Origin: Saccharibacillus sacchari DSM 19268
Lineage (GTDB): Bacteria > Bacillota > Bacilli > Paenibacillales > Paenibacillaceae
NCBI RefSeq assembly: GCF_000585395.1
Contig: NZ_KK073875.1
Location: 124,001-188,000 of the forward strand
Reading direction: 5' to 3'
DNA: 64,000 bases
The notes under the pieces were generated by a model, which had not been told where the DNA came from, did not search any database, and worked only from the letters and a program-made list of their open reading frames with translations. A program made the position numbers and the translations under genes. Below are positions 1 through 8,905 of the stretch, in pieces. How positions within the stretch are numbered: the stretch's first letter is position 1; every line of letters begins with the position of its first letter.

Positions 1-310
1 AGATCACAAGTTCAAGTTCGGCGTCGATCGCTTCCATGATGGAATCCGCGGCAAATGCAGGCGGTACATAGATTACGCTAGCCGTCGCACCTGTTTCTTT
101 AACTGCGTCATTTACAGTGTTGAACACCGGAAGCTTCACGGAGCTGCCGTTTTCAAGCGTGATTTCAACGTTAGTGCCGCCTTTGCCCGGGGTTACGCCG
201 CCAACCATCTGCGTGCCGTATTCCAAAGCGCCCTTGGTATGGAAAAGCCCCGTCTCGCCCGTAATCCCCTGCGTAATGACTTTCGTATTTTTATCCACCA
301 GAATGCTCAT
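1..310 (-). CDS. sucD: Succinyl-CoA ligase alpha subunit (partial, cut by window edge)
   Basis: N-terminal ~103 residues of the ADP-forming succinyl-CoA synthetase alpha subunit, which carries the phosphohistidine and CoA-binding domain and makes succinate plus NTP from succinyl-CoA in the TCA cycle. The start [18 protein letters not shown] matches the family N-terminus, and the CoA-binding region ([10 protein letters not shown]) follows. The ATG is preceded by a GGAGGAT-type ribosome site. It lies 96 bp downstream of sucC, so the two form the usual sucCD operon. The gene continues off the left edge; the catalytic histidine is not in the window. Confidence 0.95.
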   Translation of the reverse strand, partial: MSILVDKNTKVITQGITGETGLFHTKGALEYGTQMVGGVTPGKGGTNVEITLENGSSVKLPVFNTVNDAVKETGATASVIYVPPAFAADSIMEAIDAELELVI

Positions 311-350
311 GCCAGTCCACATCCTCCGTTTAAAGTCAGTTTGTGAAATC

Positions 351-385
351 TAGTAGCTTGTCAGCGTTAAAATTCCGACAAGGCA
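351..385 (-). repeat. Short family-1-like hairpin between sucC and sucD
   Basis: CTTGTC (357-362) pairs with GACAAG (377-382). On the minus strand the right part reads TTTTAACGCTGACAAGCTA, very similar to the end of the element near 32.33 kb and to a fragment at 14291-14311. It sits just upstream of the sucD ribosome site. Interpreted as a short or decayed member of repeat family 1. Confidence 0.45.
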
Positions 386-406
386 CTGCTGCGTTGATTC
401 CGTCGA

Positions 407-1564
407 CTATACCAGCTCCACGATTCGTTTCGCGCCATCGGCCATCGAGTCTGCCGACACGATATTAAGTCCCGATTCGTTCAGAATCTTTTTGCCGAGG
501 TCGACGTTCGTGCCTTCGAGACGTACAACGAGTGGTTTTTCCAGCTTGATTTGCTTGGCCGCTTCAACCACACCGTCCGCGATTACATCACAACGCATGA
601 TCCCACCGAAGATGTTGATAAAGATCCCTTTGACTTCCGGGTCGGACAAAATGATCTTGAAGGCTTCAGTTACTTTCTCCTTCGTCGCACCGCCCCCTAC
701 GTCCAGGAAGTTGGCGGGTTCGCCGCCGTAGTATTTGATGATATCCATCGTTGCCATCGCCAAACCCGCACCGTTGACCATGCAACCGATGTTGCCGTCA
801 AGAGCGATGTAGCTCAGGTCGAATTTGGATGCGGCGATTTCCTTCTCGTCCTCTTCATCGAGGTCGCGAAGCGCCAAAATATCTTTATGACGGAATAACG
901 AGTTCGAATCAAAGTTCAGCTTGGCATCGAGCGCAATGACATCGCCGTCGCCTGTGACGACTAGCGGATTAATCTCCGCGATCGAGCAGTCCTTATCCAC
1001 GAACGCTTCATACAGGGCCAACATGAACTTAGCAGCTTTGTTGACCAGCTCTTTCGGAATATTAATCGCGTACGCCAGACGACGAGCCTGGAACGGCTGA
1101 AGTCCTACGGCCGGGTCGACCACTTCGCGGAAAATCTTTTCGGGCGTTGCGGCCGCAACTTCCTCGATTTCCGTTCCGCCTTCTTCAGAAGCCATCAGCA
1201 CGACGCTGCCGGTTCCCCGGTCCACAACGACGCCTACATAATATTCCTTCTTGATATCGCAGCCTTCTTCAATCAGAAGCCGCTTGATTTCTTTGCCTTC
1301 CGGGCCTGTCTGGTGGGTAACGAGCACTTTGCCGATCAATTCTTCGGCATAAGTACGTACTTCATCCAGGCTTTTGGCCACTTTGACCCCTCCGGCCTTA
1401 CCGCGTCCGCCCGCGTGGATCTGCGCTTTTACGACGACGATCGGAGTTCCGAGTTCGCGGGCTGCGTCTACGGCTTCCGCCGCGCTGAACGCTACCTTGC
1501 CGCGAGGCACGGTTACTCCGTACTGCTGCAAAACTTCTTTGCCTTGATATTCATGGATATTCAT
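407..1564 (-). CDS. sucC: Succinyl-CoA ligase [ADP-forming] beta subunit
   Basis: 385 residues, the normal family length. The N-terminal ATP-grasp domain opens with [17 protein letters not shown], followed by [16 protein letters not shown] (nucleotide binding). The C-terminal ligase domain has the [14 protein letters not shown] and FLDVGGGA segments and the [12 protein letters not shown] motif. Partner of SucD in the TCA cycle. The start follows an AGGAGG-type site. Located directly upstream of sucD on the same strand and behind a candidate sigma-A/cre region. Confidence 0.97.
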   Translation of the reverse strand: MNIHEYQGKEVLQQYGVTVPRGKVAFSAAEAVDAARELGTPIVVVKAQIHAGGRGKAGGVKVAKSLDEVRTYAEELIGKVLVTHQTGPEGKEIKRLLIEEGCDIKKEYYVGVVVDRGTGSVVLMASEEGGTEIEEVAAATPEKIFREVVDPAVGLQPFQARRLAYAINIPKELVNKAAKFMLALYEAFVDKDCSIAEINPLVVTGDGDVIALDAKLNFDSNSLFRHKDILALRDLDEEDEKEIAASKFDLSYIALDGNIGCMVNGAGLAMATMDIIKYYGGEPANFLDVGGGATKEKVTEAFKIILSDPEVKGIFINIFGGIMRCDVIADGVVEAAKQIKLEKPLVVRLEGTNVDLGKKILNESGLNIVSADSMADGAKRIVELV

Positions 1565-1632
1565 TCGTGAATCCTCCTATCAAATTGGCTCGCACCAGGC
1601 GGGTTGCCAGGCAGAAAAGTACAACCTCAACC

Positions 1633-1671
1633 ATTATAGCACGACTGGCAAACAAAATTGAAACGCTTTCT
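1633..1671 (-). promoter_or_regulatory. Candidate sucCD promoter with possible CcpA (cre) site
   Basis: On the minus strand a perfect TATAAT lies at 1638-1633, about 70 bp before sucC; no good -35 is visible. Upstream, 1658-1671 reads TTGAAACGCTTTCT, matching 12 of 14 positions of the cre consensus TGWAARCGYTTWCW. Carbon-catabolite control of TCA genes is known in Bacillus; its use here is inferred. Confidence 0.4.
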
Positions 1672-1753
1672 TAAAATTCGAACTATTCCGCTTTTTTCGA
1701 CATTTTTCAAACGGGCGCAAAGCATGCAGGATACAGAGTTCATGTATTTCCGA

Positions 1754-1787
1754 CAAAAAAACCGAAAGCCTCGAAGGCTTTCGGTTT
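1754..1787 (-). terminator. Intrinsic terminator after ohrR
   Basis: ACCGAAAGCC (1761-1770) pairs with GGCTTTCGGT (1776-1785) around a short loop; on the minus strand it is followed by a run of seven T. It lies downstream of the MarR/OhrR gene. Confidence 0.85.
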
Positions 1788-1823
1788 TCGGAAATTTAGG
1801 GCGTGTCTTCAAGTATGCGTTGC

Positions 1824-2300
1824 TTATTTGCCCGAAGAAGAAACGTTCACGTCATGCGCTCGCGCCAGCAAATTTTGGAATCTGCCGAGCAGTTCCACAA
1901 ATTCCGGCACGTCCATACGCAGATCACGCGCCATGCATTCCGGAATATGCGCGGCCTGATCTTGCAACGCGCGGCCTTTTTTCGTCAGCGAAATAAAAAC
2001 TTTGCGCTCGTCCTCGGTTGAACGGTTACGTTCCACAAGCCCTGCGGCTTCCAATCTTTTGAGCAGCGGCGTCAGCGTCCCCGAATCCAGGAACAATTCT
2101 TCGCCAAGCTCCTTCACCGTCCGTTCATCCTGCTCCCATAATACGATCAACACGAGATACTGCGAGTAGGTCACGCCCAATTGTTCCAAATAGGGCTGGT
2201 ACATCTTCGTGATCTCGCGCGAGCTGGCATAAATCGAGAAGCACAGCATATTGTCCAACTGAAGCTGCGGATATTCATTGACTTTGCCCATTCTGCGCAC
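1824..2300 (-). CDS. ohrR: MarR-family organic-peroxide sensor OhrR
   Basis: 158 residues (155 if the internal ATG is used). Winged-helix repressor that in Bacillus controls the peroxiredoxin ohrA by oxidation of a single N-terminal cysteine. The diagnostic segment [16 protein letters not shown] carries that cysteine (Cys20), and the tyrosines at +4, +14 and +25 from it that hold the thiolate in B. subtilis OhrR are all present. The recognition helix region [16 protein letters not shown] and the wing [10 protein letters not shown] also match. No ohr gene lies next to it, so the target must be elsewhere or outside the window. Confidence 0.88.
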   Translation of the reverse strand: MRRMGKVNEYPQLQLDNMLCFSIYASSREITKMYQPYLEQLGVTYSQYLVLIVLWEQDERTVKELGEELFLDSGTLTPLLKRLEAAGLVERNRSTEDERKVFISLTKKGRALQDQAAHIPECMARDLRMDVPEFVELLGRFQNLLARAHDVNVSSSGK

Positions 2301-2543
2301 TCCTCCCGTTAACTACTGGTTTTTTTCCGAAAATCGCTTACAAACATAATCGCATTAAATTTGATTGTTGTAAATACGTTTGGGTCGAATTCATGAAAAA
2401 ACTTGCATACGGCATATCTTGACTTTCAAAACGTTGCGCTTAGAATAAAACTATGCGTTATTAAACGATTCGGAAAAAGAGGAAGCACCCTTTTTCGGTC
2501 TGGCGGATTGTCCGCTATTTCAGAAAATGAGGTGTGTTTTGTT

Positions 2544-4118
2544 ATGTACGGAAAAAGTTATAGCGCTTGCTTGTACGGCGTCGACGGCGTCATTGTAGAA
2601 GTTGAAGTCGATATTACGAACGGGCTGCCGCAGACGACGATCATCGGATTGCCGGACTCCGCGATTCGCGAATCGACGGACCGGGTCAAGGCGGCGCTCA
2701 AAAATTGCGGCTTTCGGTTTCCGAGTCGACGCGTCACCATCAATCTGGCTCCTGCGGATTTGCGCAAGGAAGGCTCTTCGCTTGATTTGGCGATTGCGCT
2801 CGGCATTTTACTGACGGATGAACAGCTTGCTTTGCCGGCAGGCAGTCGATTGATCGCGGTCGGCGAGCTGTCGCTTGACGGCTCCTTGCGTCCGGTGCCG
2901 GGCGTATTGGCTATGGCCGATTGCGCGCGCAGACAAGGGTTCGACGCGATCGTGACTGCTTCTGCCAATGCGGACGAAGCTTCATTGGTAAACGGGTTGA
3001 CGGTCTATTCGCTGCCTCATTTGCGTATGCTGGTACCGGAATCGCAACGCGAAGAGTTATCTGCCGGAAAAGAAAAACGGTACGAATTTGACGCCGACGG
3101 CCTTCGTTACGCGCACATCGCGTCCGAAGAATCAAGTATCTTCCCGGCAACGCATGACGACTATGCCGATGTGCTGGGTCAGGAGCATGCCAAGCGGGCA
3201 CTGACGATCGCCGCGGCCGGTATGCATAATATCTTGCTTTCGGGACCTCCGGGCACCGGAAAAACGATGTTGATCAAACGCCTGCCCGGTATCATGACCG
3301 ATCTTTCCGAGAACGAAGCGCTTGAAGCCACCAAAATTCTTAGTGCCGCCGGGCGGCTGAATCATATTAGGCACGGCCTTGTGCGGCGTCGTCCGTTTCG
3401 TGCGCCGCATCATACGATTTCTCCCTCGGGACTGGCAGGCGGAGGTTCGATCCCGCGACCCGGCGAGGTGAGTCTGGCCCACAGAGGCATATTATTTCTG
3501 GATGAACTGCCGGAATTTTCGCGCGGCGCGCTGGAAGTACTGCGACAGCCGCTTGAAGACCGAACGGTAACGATCAGTCGCGCACGGGCCGCTTTCACTT
3601 TTCCCGCACACTTCATGCTGGCCTGCTCCATGAACCCCTGCCCTTGCGGCGGCGGTCTCGATGAGAACGGTCAATCCGCCTGTTCCTGTTCGCCGTCGAC
3701 GATCCTGCGTTACCGCAGCCGGATTTCAGGTCCGTTGCTCGACCGCATCGATATGCAGGTCGAGGTTCCTCAGCCGCCGCCTAGCGATCTCATCCGTCCA
3801 GGCTCCTCTTCCGTCGAACTTCGTGAACGAGTTTTGTTCGCTTCTGAGCGCCAAAAAACGCGCTATCGTTCGTTAAACGTGGAGTGCAACAGTCAATTAA
3901 GCGGAGCCTTGCTGCGCAAACATGCGAATCCGGGCCGTGAGGCACAAGTTTTACTCGATACCGCCATTAGCGCATTAGGGCTGAGCATGCGCTCGCGCGA
4001 TCGCATCTTGAAGCTGGCTCTAACGATTGCCGACTTGGAAGATTCGAATGAAATTCGTACCGAGCATATTGCGGAGGCGCTTCAATATCGGCAGATGGAT
4101 CGGAGAATGCGGGAATAG
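2544..4118 (+). CDS. comM: ComM/YifB-family Mg-chelatase-like AAA+ ATPase
   Basis: 524 residues from the ATG at 2544, which has a GAGGTG site 9 bp upstream and gives the family N-terminus MYGKSYSACLYGVDG; the reading frame is open further upstream but without support. Domains: an N-terminal Lon-S5-like ChlI fold (about 1-165), then a AAA+ domain with Walker A GPPGTGKTM, Walker B ILFLDELPEF, and a C-terminal Mg-chelatase lid with the CPCGG...CSC cysteine cluster. ComM is a hexameric helicase that promotes branch migration during natural transformation in Gram-negatives; its role in Firmicutes is less clear. The only plus-strand gene in this block. Confidence 0.9.
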   Translation: MYGKSYSACLYGVDGVIVEVEVDITNGLPQTTIIGLPDSAIRESTDRVKAALKNCGFRFPSRRVTINLAPADLRKEGSSLDLAIALGILLTDEQLALPAGSRLIAVGELSLDGSLRPVPGVLAMADCARRQGFDAIVTASANADEASLVNGLTVYSLPHLRMLVPESQREELSAGKEKRYEFDADGLRYAHIASEESSIFPATHDDYADVLGQEHAKRALTIAAAGMHNILLSGPPGTGKTMLIKRLPGIMTDLSENEALEATKILSAAGRLNHIRHGLVRRRPFRAPHHTISPSGLAGGGSIPRPGEVSLAHRGILFLDELPEFSRGALEVLRQPLEDRTVTISRARAAFTFPAHFMLACSMNPCPCGGGLDENGQSACSCSPSTILRYRSRISGPLLDRIDMQVEVPQPPPSDLIRPGSSSVELRERVLFASERQKTRYRSLNVECNSQLSGALLRKHANPGREAQVLLDTAISALGLSMRSRDRILKLALTIADLEDSNEIRTEHIAEALQYRQMDRRMRE

Positions 4119-4130
4119 ACCAATAGAAAT

Positions 4131-4168
4131 AAAAAGGAGTTGTCCTGTGATAAGGACAACTCCTTTTT
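4131..4168. terminator. Bidirectional terminator between comM and yraN
   Basis: AAAAAGGAGTTGTCC (4131-4145) pairs with GGACAACTCCTTTTT (4154-4168). The A- and T-rich ends make it usable on both strands between convergent genes. Confidence 0.88.
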
Positions 4169-4195
4169 ATGCGGCGATCGGCAATCCGCAGTCTG

Positions 4196-4624
4196 TCAAA
4201 ACGCGTCTTCAATATGCTTCAATGATCGAATCTCCAAATCACGCCCCAACATAACCGCAACGGCATCGAAACGAATCGGCCGATCCGAGATTCCAAAGCG
4301 ATGCAGATAAACTTCAGCGGTTCGTCTGACTTGTTGGATTTTGCGTGCGTCGATCGACTCGGCCGGCATTCCGTAGCCTAGCCCGCTCCGACTCCGCACT
4401 TCAACAAACAACAAAATCTCTCCCTGCTCCGCAATCATATCCAGTTCGCCGGAGCGGCAGCTCCAGTTGCGCTCGATAATACGCCAGCCTTGCTGTTGCA
4501 AATAGGAAGCCGCCGCTTCTTCGGCCGCTTTACCTTTGTCTTTGCGCGTGGGAGATACGATCTTCTTATGTATAGCCGAGCCGTCCACGGTTGTGGACGG
4601 CTTTGTTTTTGACGATTCGCTCAT
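4196..4624 (-). CDS. yraN: YraN/UPF0102-family endonuclease-like protein
   Basis: 142 residues. Restriction-endonuclease-like fold of the UPF0102 family: GKAAEEAAASYLQQQGW, then ERNWSCRSGELDMIAEQG and LLFVEVRSRS, giving the E...ELD...EVR acidic/basic active-site pattern. The biological role of the family is unsettled. The start ATG overlaps the stop of the preceding ylqH-like gene by 4 bp (ATGA), so it is the last gene of the ylqG-ylqH-yraN unit. The first ~25 residues are a Ser/Thr/Lys-rich extension. Confidence 0.88.
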   Translation of the reverse strand: MSESSKTKPSTTVDGSAIHKKIVSPTRKDKGKAAEEAAASYLQQQGWRIIERNWSCRSGELDMIAEQGEILLFVEVRSRSGLGYGMPAESIDARKIQQVRRTAEVYLHRFGISDRPIRFDAVAVMLGRDLEIRSLKHIEDAF

Positions 4625-4920
4625 AGTCCTTTTCGCCTCCCGGCTTCGCGATCGCTGCGATATACGAACGAAAGCAACTCGGCGACAAGCCCGTACAACT
4701 CGGCAGGGATTTGTTGATCCAGATCCAACTTGGACAACACTTCGACCAAGGCTGCATCTTCTTGAATCGGAACCCCCGCTTCTTGGGCCCGTGCTAGAAT
4801 GGATTCCGCGATACTGCCGCTGCCTTTTGCCACAACGACCGGAGCGGACATCTGCTCCGGCGCGTATTTGAGTGCGACTGCGCGTTTGCGGGCCGTCTCT
4901 TCGGATTTGGTTTCTTTCAT
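4621..4920 (-). CDS. ylqH: Stand-alone FlhB C-terminal domain protein (YlqH-like)
   Basis: 99 residues matching only the cytoplasmic C-terminal piece of the flagellar export switch protein FlhB (FlhB-CC). It begins where FlhB is normally self-cleaved (NPTH): here RAVALKYAPEQMSAPVVVAKG follows a short leader and the NPTH motif itself is missing. The rest (IPIQEDAALVEVL, IPAELYGLVAELLSFVYR) aligns well. No membrane segments. The start overlaps the end of the FliK-like gene by 4 bp. Function of YlqH is not established; the pairing suggests the two proteins interact. Confidence 0.85.
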   Translation of the reverse strand: MKETKSEETARKRAVALKYAPEQMSAPVVVAKGSGSIAESILARAQEAGVPIQEDAALVEVLSKLDLDQQIPAELYGLVAELLSFVYRSDREAGRRKGL

Positions 4921-7091
4921 ATTTTCACGTCCACTCCCCGATACGCAGGCGGAGCATACGATAGCGACGTTCCGGACTCTCCGTTGCTTTCCATGCTGCG
5001 CTCAGGCAAAGCATCCGTGCGCAGAGCCAACAACTGGTAACCCGCCGCTTCAAATGCCGAAGCGATTTGAGGTTGCCCCGCTTCCAGCAGAGGCCGTGCC
5101 CAGTCTTCGTCATTGCGGAAATTAAGGCTGACTTTACGGTCCGCCACTTGGACGTCGATCAACGTACGCCCTAACGACTTCATATCCAAATCGAACCATA
5201 GACGGCAGTTGGACGCGTCAAGCTCTCCTTTGGGTCCTCGACGAGATTCGATCTGTACAGATGCCGTCTGATTACCATCCGGGCCTACGAACGGGAGAAA
5301 CATCGTGACTTGGGCAAAAGGCGCCGTACGATCGGTGTTCAGCAGCAGCTGTTGTCCCGTCATTTGCTGGACCGCTTGCTGTGCCGCATCCTTTAGGCCA
5401 GCAGGCAGCGAATCGGAAGCAGACAACTGCAACAAGAGAGATTTCAGCGTCTCGCGTACTTCTGCGACGGACTGCTGCGCGGCAGGCGTTTGGGCAGCCG
5501 CTCGGTTATCCGCAGTCGCGGCACCATCCGTACGCATCGCCTCACCTTGTACCGCGCGCAGCGCCTGATCGGCGGCATTTCGGACAGCAGCGGAGTCTTC
5601 GGGGCGAACCTCTGCGTTTGTCGCGGCTGCAGCAGCCGCGGAAGCCGCATTGGCTGCTGCTCCTTGCTGGGTCTGCGCCGCTGAAGTCTGCGCAAGCTGC
5701 GCTGCCGTTTGAGCGGCAGCCGGAGACGGAGAAGCAGGTGGTGCAGACTGCGGTAATGGAGTACTGTTTGCTGCCGCTTGCGTCGGTATAGAAGTCGGCG
5801 TATTTAACAATGTGGAACGCGCAGTCTGCTGTTCGTGCTCGGCACCCAACATTTTAAGCAGACGCCCCACCCATGGTCCGGCATCCGCCGCGTCTGCCTG
5901 CGCAGTGGTTTGACCATTCCGGGCGGCTGCCGCATTTGCGTTCTCCGTGCTGCCTGCAGCAGCCGTGCGCAGTTCGCCGAGCAGCGTCTGTATTTTACGC
6001 AGCAAAGCGGCATCCGTTTGCGGCAATTCCGATGCTCCGGCATTCCGACCAGTTGCCTCTGCCTGTGCAGCAGTTGAGCCTTGTCCTTGCAAGGCCTGCT
6101 GCGCGGTGTTCCCCGTTGGAGTTTGATTCACGCCTGTGGCAGCGGAAGTCGTGCGCTCCGCCGCTTTAGCTGCACCTGTCGTTTGCGCGGCCTCCGGTGC
6201 AGCGGAATCTCCAGCAGCCGAAGTCGCGCCCGCAGCCGCTTGGGTAGCGTTACGAATCTGCGCCGGGTTCCCGTCTTCCGGCGATGTCGCATTCGTCGTC
6301 AAGCCCGCAGCCGCAGCAGAAATAGGGTTTGCATTGCCGGTTGCCGCATTACCCGAGACATTTTGCCCGTTAGTCGGCAAAGCCCCGGCAGTTCCGGTAG
6401 CGGCCTGTCCCGAAGCGGCTCCCAACTGCGGAGCACTTAATCCGCGACCCGGCAAAGCTGTTCCTTCACCCGCTCCTTCGCCCAACTGCGCCAGTGCCGC
6501 GGCAACCTGCTGTCCAAGATTTTGCAATACGGCGGAAGCCGGAGCGCCGAATACGGCCTGCTGCATTCCCGATACGCTCTGAGGCGTAATCGGCAGTCCT
6601 CTTTGCTGTAAAATCCCGATCGAACGCACCCATTGCTGAGCATCGACAGAAGCCGGCTTCTGCGCAAGCATATTGCGTACTTCAGCAGCATTTTCCTTGG
6701 TCATCGGAATTTCTGCCTGCTGCATCATGCGAACCATCTCGCGGTTTTGCTTATTATCCGGCATTCCCAGTTGTTTCAATGTATCTTCCATCGATTGCGC
6801 ACCCGCGGCTGCACCCGGAGGGGCCGCAACAGGCTTCATCACGATCGAGCCGTCTTCGGCGGCAGGCTGAACTTCCATAAAAGCCGTTTGTCCGGCCTGC
6901 AAAGGCGTCTCCAGCTTCGCATTAACCTTTACGCCCTGGATCTGAACAACCGCCTCCTTGCCGTCTTCCGATACCGATTGGACTACGCCTCTAACCACTT
7001 GCCCGGCACGCAGATCCACTTGCTTGGCTTCACCCGGCTTGGCATCTCCGATCATACTTTTAAACAACGAACCGATGTTCATCTCGCTCAC
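4917..7091 (-). CDS. ylqG: FliK-like / YlqG-like low-complexity protein
   Basis: 724 residues. The N-terminal ~110 residues are ordered (MSEMNIGSLFKSMIGDAKPG; VVRGVVQSVSEDGKEAVVQIQG). Residues ~200-560 are an Ala/Gln/Thr/Asn/Gly-rich low-complexity stretch. The C-terminal ~150 residues resemble the hook-length-control (FliK C-terminal) fold: RRGPKGELDASNCRLWFDLD, LGRTLIDVQVADRKVSLNF, IASAFEAAGYQLLALR. In flagella FliK tells FlhB-C to switch substrate; here the next gene encodes an isolated FlhB-C domain. Position matches ylqG of Bacillus, whose role is unknown. The FliK-like reading rests on architecture and weak similarity. Confidence 0.75.
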   Translation of the reverse strand: MSEMNIGSLFKSMIGDAKPGEAKQVDLRAGQVVRGVVQSVSEDGKEAVVQIQGVKVNAKLETPLQAGQTAFMEVQPAAEDGSIVMKPVAAPPGAAAGAQSMEDTLKQLGMPDNKQNREMVRMMQQAEIPMTKENAAEVRNMLAQKPASVDAQQWVRSIGILQQRGLPITPQSVSGMQQAVFGAPASAVLQNLGQQVAAALAQLGEGAGEGTALPGRGLSAPQLGAASGQAATGTAGALPTNGQNVSGNAATGNANPISAAAAGLTTNATSPEDGNPAQIRNATQAAAGATSAAGDSAAPEAAQTTGAAKAAERTTSAATGVNQTPTGNTAQQALQGQGSTAAQAEATGRNAGASELPQTDAALLRKIQTLLGELRTAAAGSTENANAAAARNGQTTAQADAADAGPWVGRLLKMLGAEHEQQTARSTLLNTPTSIPTQAAANSTPLPQSAPPASPSPAAAQTAAQLAQTSAAQTQQGAAANAASAAAAAATNAEVRPEDSAAVRNAADQALRAVQGEAMRTDGAATADNRAAAQTPAAQQSVAEVRETLKSLLLQLSASDSLPAGLKDAAQQAVQQMTGQQLLLNTDRTAPFAQVTMFLPFVGPDGNQTASVQIESRRGPKGELDASNCRLWFDLDMKSLGRTLIDVQVADRKVSLNFRNDEDWARPLLEAGQPQIASAFEAAGYQLLALRTDALPERSMESNGESGTSLSYAPPAYRGVDVKI

Positions 7092-7143
7092 CTCTCTAAC
7101 TGCTGCTTTGTAGTCGGATTTCTCCCTTATGACTGATATATCG

Positions 7144-7174
7144 GAAAAAACGCCTCTTATAATAAGAAGCGTTT
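7144..7174 (-). terminator. Intrinsic terminator after rnhB
   Basis: AAACGC-TTCTTAT pairs with ATAAGA-GGCGTTT on the minus strand and is followed by six T. It separates rnhB from the ylqG-ylqH-yraN group. Confidence 0.8.
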
Positions 7175-7196
7175 ATGCTCGTTTGCAAAAGTCCGA

Positions 7197-7883
7197 TCAG
7201 CGCAGCTGCTCATACTCCGCCTTCATTTTAACCAAAAAACTATGACGGTGCAGATCGCTGATCCCCAGCTCCAAAATTTTCTCGCGGTGCACGGCCGTTC
7301 CGTAGCCTTTATGTACCGCAATGCCATACCCCGGGTAATCCTGTTCCCATTCGCCTGCGCAAAGCCGATCCCGCGTGACCTTCGCGATGATCGAAGCGGC
7401 TCCGATACTCTGGCTGAGCGAGTCCCCTTTGATAATCGCCCGCTGCGGAAGATCCGCTTGAATGCTCTCCGCATCCACCAACAGCGCATCCGGCTGCTGC
7501 GTCAAGGCTTCTACAGCCATCTTCATGGCCAAACGAGACGCCTGCTTAATATTGATCTGATCAATGGTCTTCGGGTCGACACGCCCCACGCCAACGGCAA
7601 CCGCTTCGCGCAAGATGATCTCATAAAGTTCATCCCGCTTTTTCTCCGATAATTTCTTCGAATCATCGATTCCCTCAATTTTAAGCCCGGTAGGCAAAAT
7701 GACCGCCGCAGCCACGACATCGCCAAACATACAACCGCGACCGACTTCGTCCACCCCTGCAATATGTTCAAAACCTTCCGCCCACAGTTCTTTTTCTAAA
7801 AGCAGACGATCGACTTCAATCTTGATCTTTTTGGGCTTACTGGGTGCCTTCGTCGTTTCTTCACTCTTTTTGGCTCTTGGCAT
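7197..7883 (-). CDS. rnhB: Ribonuclease HII
   Basis: 228 residues from ATG 7883, which has a GGAGG site 6 bp before it; a longer open frame upstream lacks one. RNase HII cleaves RNA in RNA/DNA hybrids and single misincorporated ribonucleotides. Visible catalytic set: IAGVDEVGRGCMFGDVVAA (DEVGRG), the SKKLSEKKR motif, DALLVDAE and the late Asp region. The N-terminal 30 residues are a Lys-rich tail ahead of the catalytic domain. Follows rbgA as in Bacillus. Confidence 0.95.
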   Translation of the reverse strand: MPRAKKSEETTKAPSKPKKIKIEVDRLLLEKELWAEGFEHIAGVDEVGRGCMFGDVVAAAVILPTGLKIEGIDDSKKLSEKKRDELYEIILREAVAVGVGRVDPKTIDQINIKQASRLAMKMAVEALTQQPDALLVDAESIQADLPQRAIIKGDSLSQSIGAASIIAKVTRDRLCAGEWEQDYPGYGIAVHKGYGTAVHREKILELGISDLHRHSFLVKMKAEYEQLR

Positions 7884-7983
7884 AATGTTTTCCTCCGTTC
7901 CCGTTATGCAAAAAGGATCGCCGAACTGCTCGGCGATCCAATCCCGCGCTGCCTGCACGGCTCATGTTTCCTGTATCCAATGC

Positions 7984-8847
7984 TTAGAAAGGCTCTTCCA
8001 AAGAGAAGCGGCCCAATTTGCCCGAACGAAGATCGCGCAAGAATAATACCGATGCCTTGGTCAGATCGACCCGGCCGCCGCTCATGATACAGCCGCGTTT
8101 ACGTCCGATTTCTTCCATAATGTGTACAATTTCGTCCGGATCGTCAAAAACGGTCGGACGTTCGCCAAGCGCGTAACGCTCGGACAAGCGGTCCCAATAA
8201 TGCTCCGCGCAATACTTGATCGCAAAGAACGTCACTTCCTCCACGTTCAGTACGTCTTCTTTAATCGCTCCGGTCACTGCGAGCTTCATACCCACGTTTT
8301 GGTCATCGAACTTCGGCCACAAAATCCCCGGCGTATCGAGAAGTTCCATTTCCTTGCCGATTTTGATCCACTGTTGGCCTTTCGTTACGCCTGGACGATC
8401 TCCCGTCTCCGCGATGCTTTTGCCGGCCAGTTTGTTGATCAAGGTCGACTTGCCCACGTTCGGGATACCGACGATCAGTCCACGAATCGCACGAGGATTC
8501 ATGCCTTTCGCAATCTGACGATCGATCTTTTCCTTGAGCAGCTGTTTCGCATACACCGAGATGTCTTTGACGCCGCGACCTCCGGGCGTATCCGTCTCGA
8601 TGGCCAAGTGGCCTTCCTCGCGGAAGTATTCGATCCATCTTTTCGTAACTTCGGGATCAGCCAAGTCGGACTTGTTCAACAAAATCAGCCTGGGCTTGTC
8701 CTTGAGAATGTCTCCGATCATCGGGTTGCGGCTGGACAGCGGCAAGCGGGCGTCAAGCAATTCGATCGCAAGATCGATCAAACCCAGCTTCGCTTCGATC
8801 TGTCTCCGTGCACGAGTCATGTGACCGGGGAACCATTGAATGGTCAT
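7984..8847 (-). CDS. rbgA: Ribosome biogenesis GTPase RbgA
   Basis: 287 residues. Circularly permuted GTPase needed for late assembly of the 50S subunit. The G motifs are in permuted order: G4 LLNKSDLAD, then G1 GIPNVGKSTLINKLAG, G2 GVTKGQQWI, and G3 DTPGILWPK. The N-terminus MTIQWFPGHMTRARRQI is the RbgA signature and carries the conserved His of the family. The C-terminal domain (ANTAR-like RNA-binding) ends in GRFSLEEPF. Lies between lepB and rnhB, the Bacillus order. Confidence 0.96.
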   Translation of the reverse strand: MTIQWFPGHMTRARRQIEAKLGLIDLAIELLDARLPLSSRNPMIGDILKDKPRLILLNKSDLADPEVTKRWIEYFREEGHLAIETDTPGGRGVKDISVYAKQLLKEKIDRQIAKGMNPRAIRGLIVGIPNVGKSTLINKLAGKSIAETGDRPGVTKGQQWIKIGKEMELLDTPGILWPKFDDQNVGMKLAVTGAIKEDVLNVEEVTFFAIKYCAEHYWDRLSERYALGERPTVFDDPDEIVHIMEEIGRKRGCIMSGGRVDLTKASVLFLRDLRSGKLGRFSLEEPF

Positions 8848-8905
8848 AACGGTATTTCACCTCTCCTAACGGCCGGAAAACGGAACGGATTCCGGCACGG
8901 TCATG

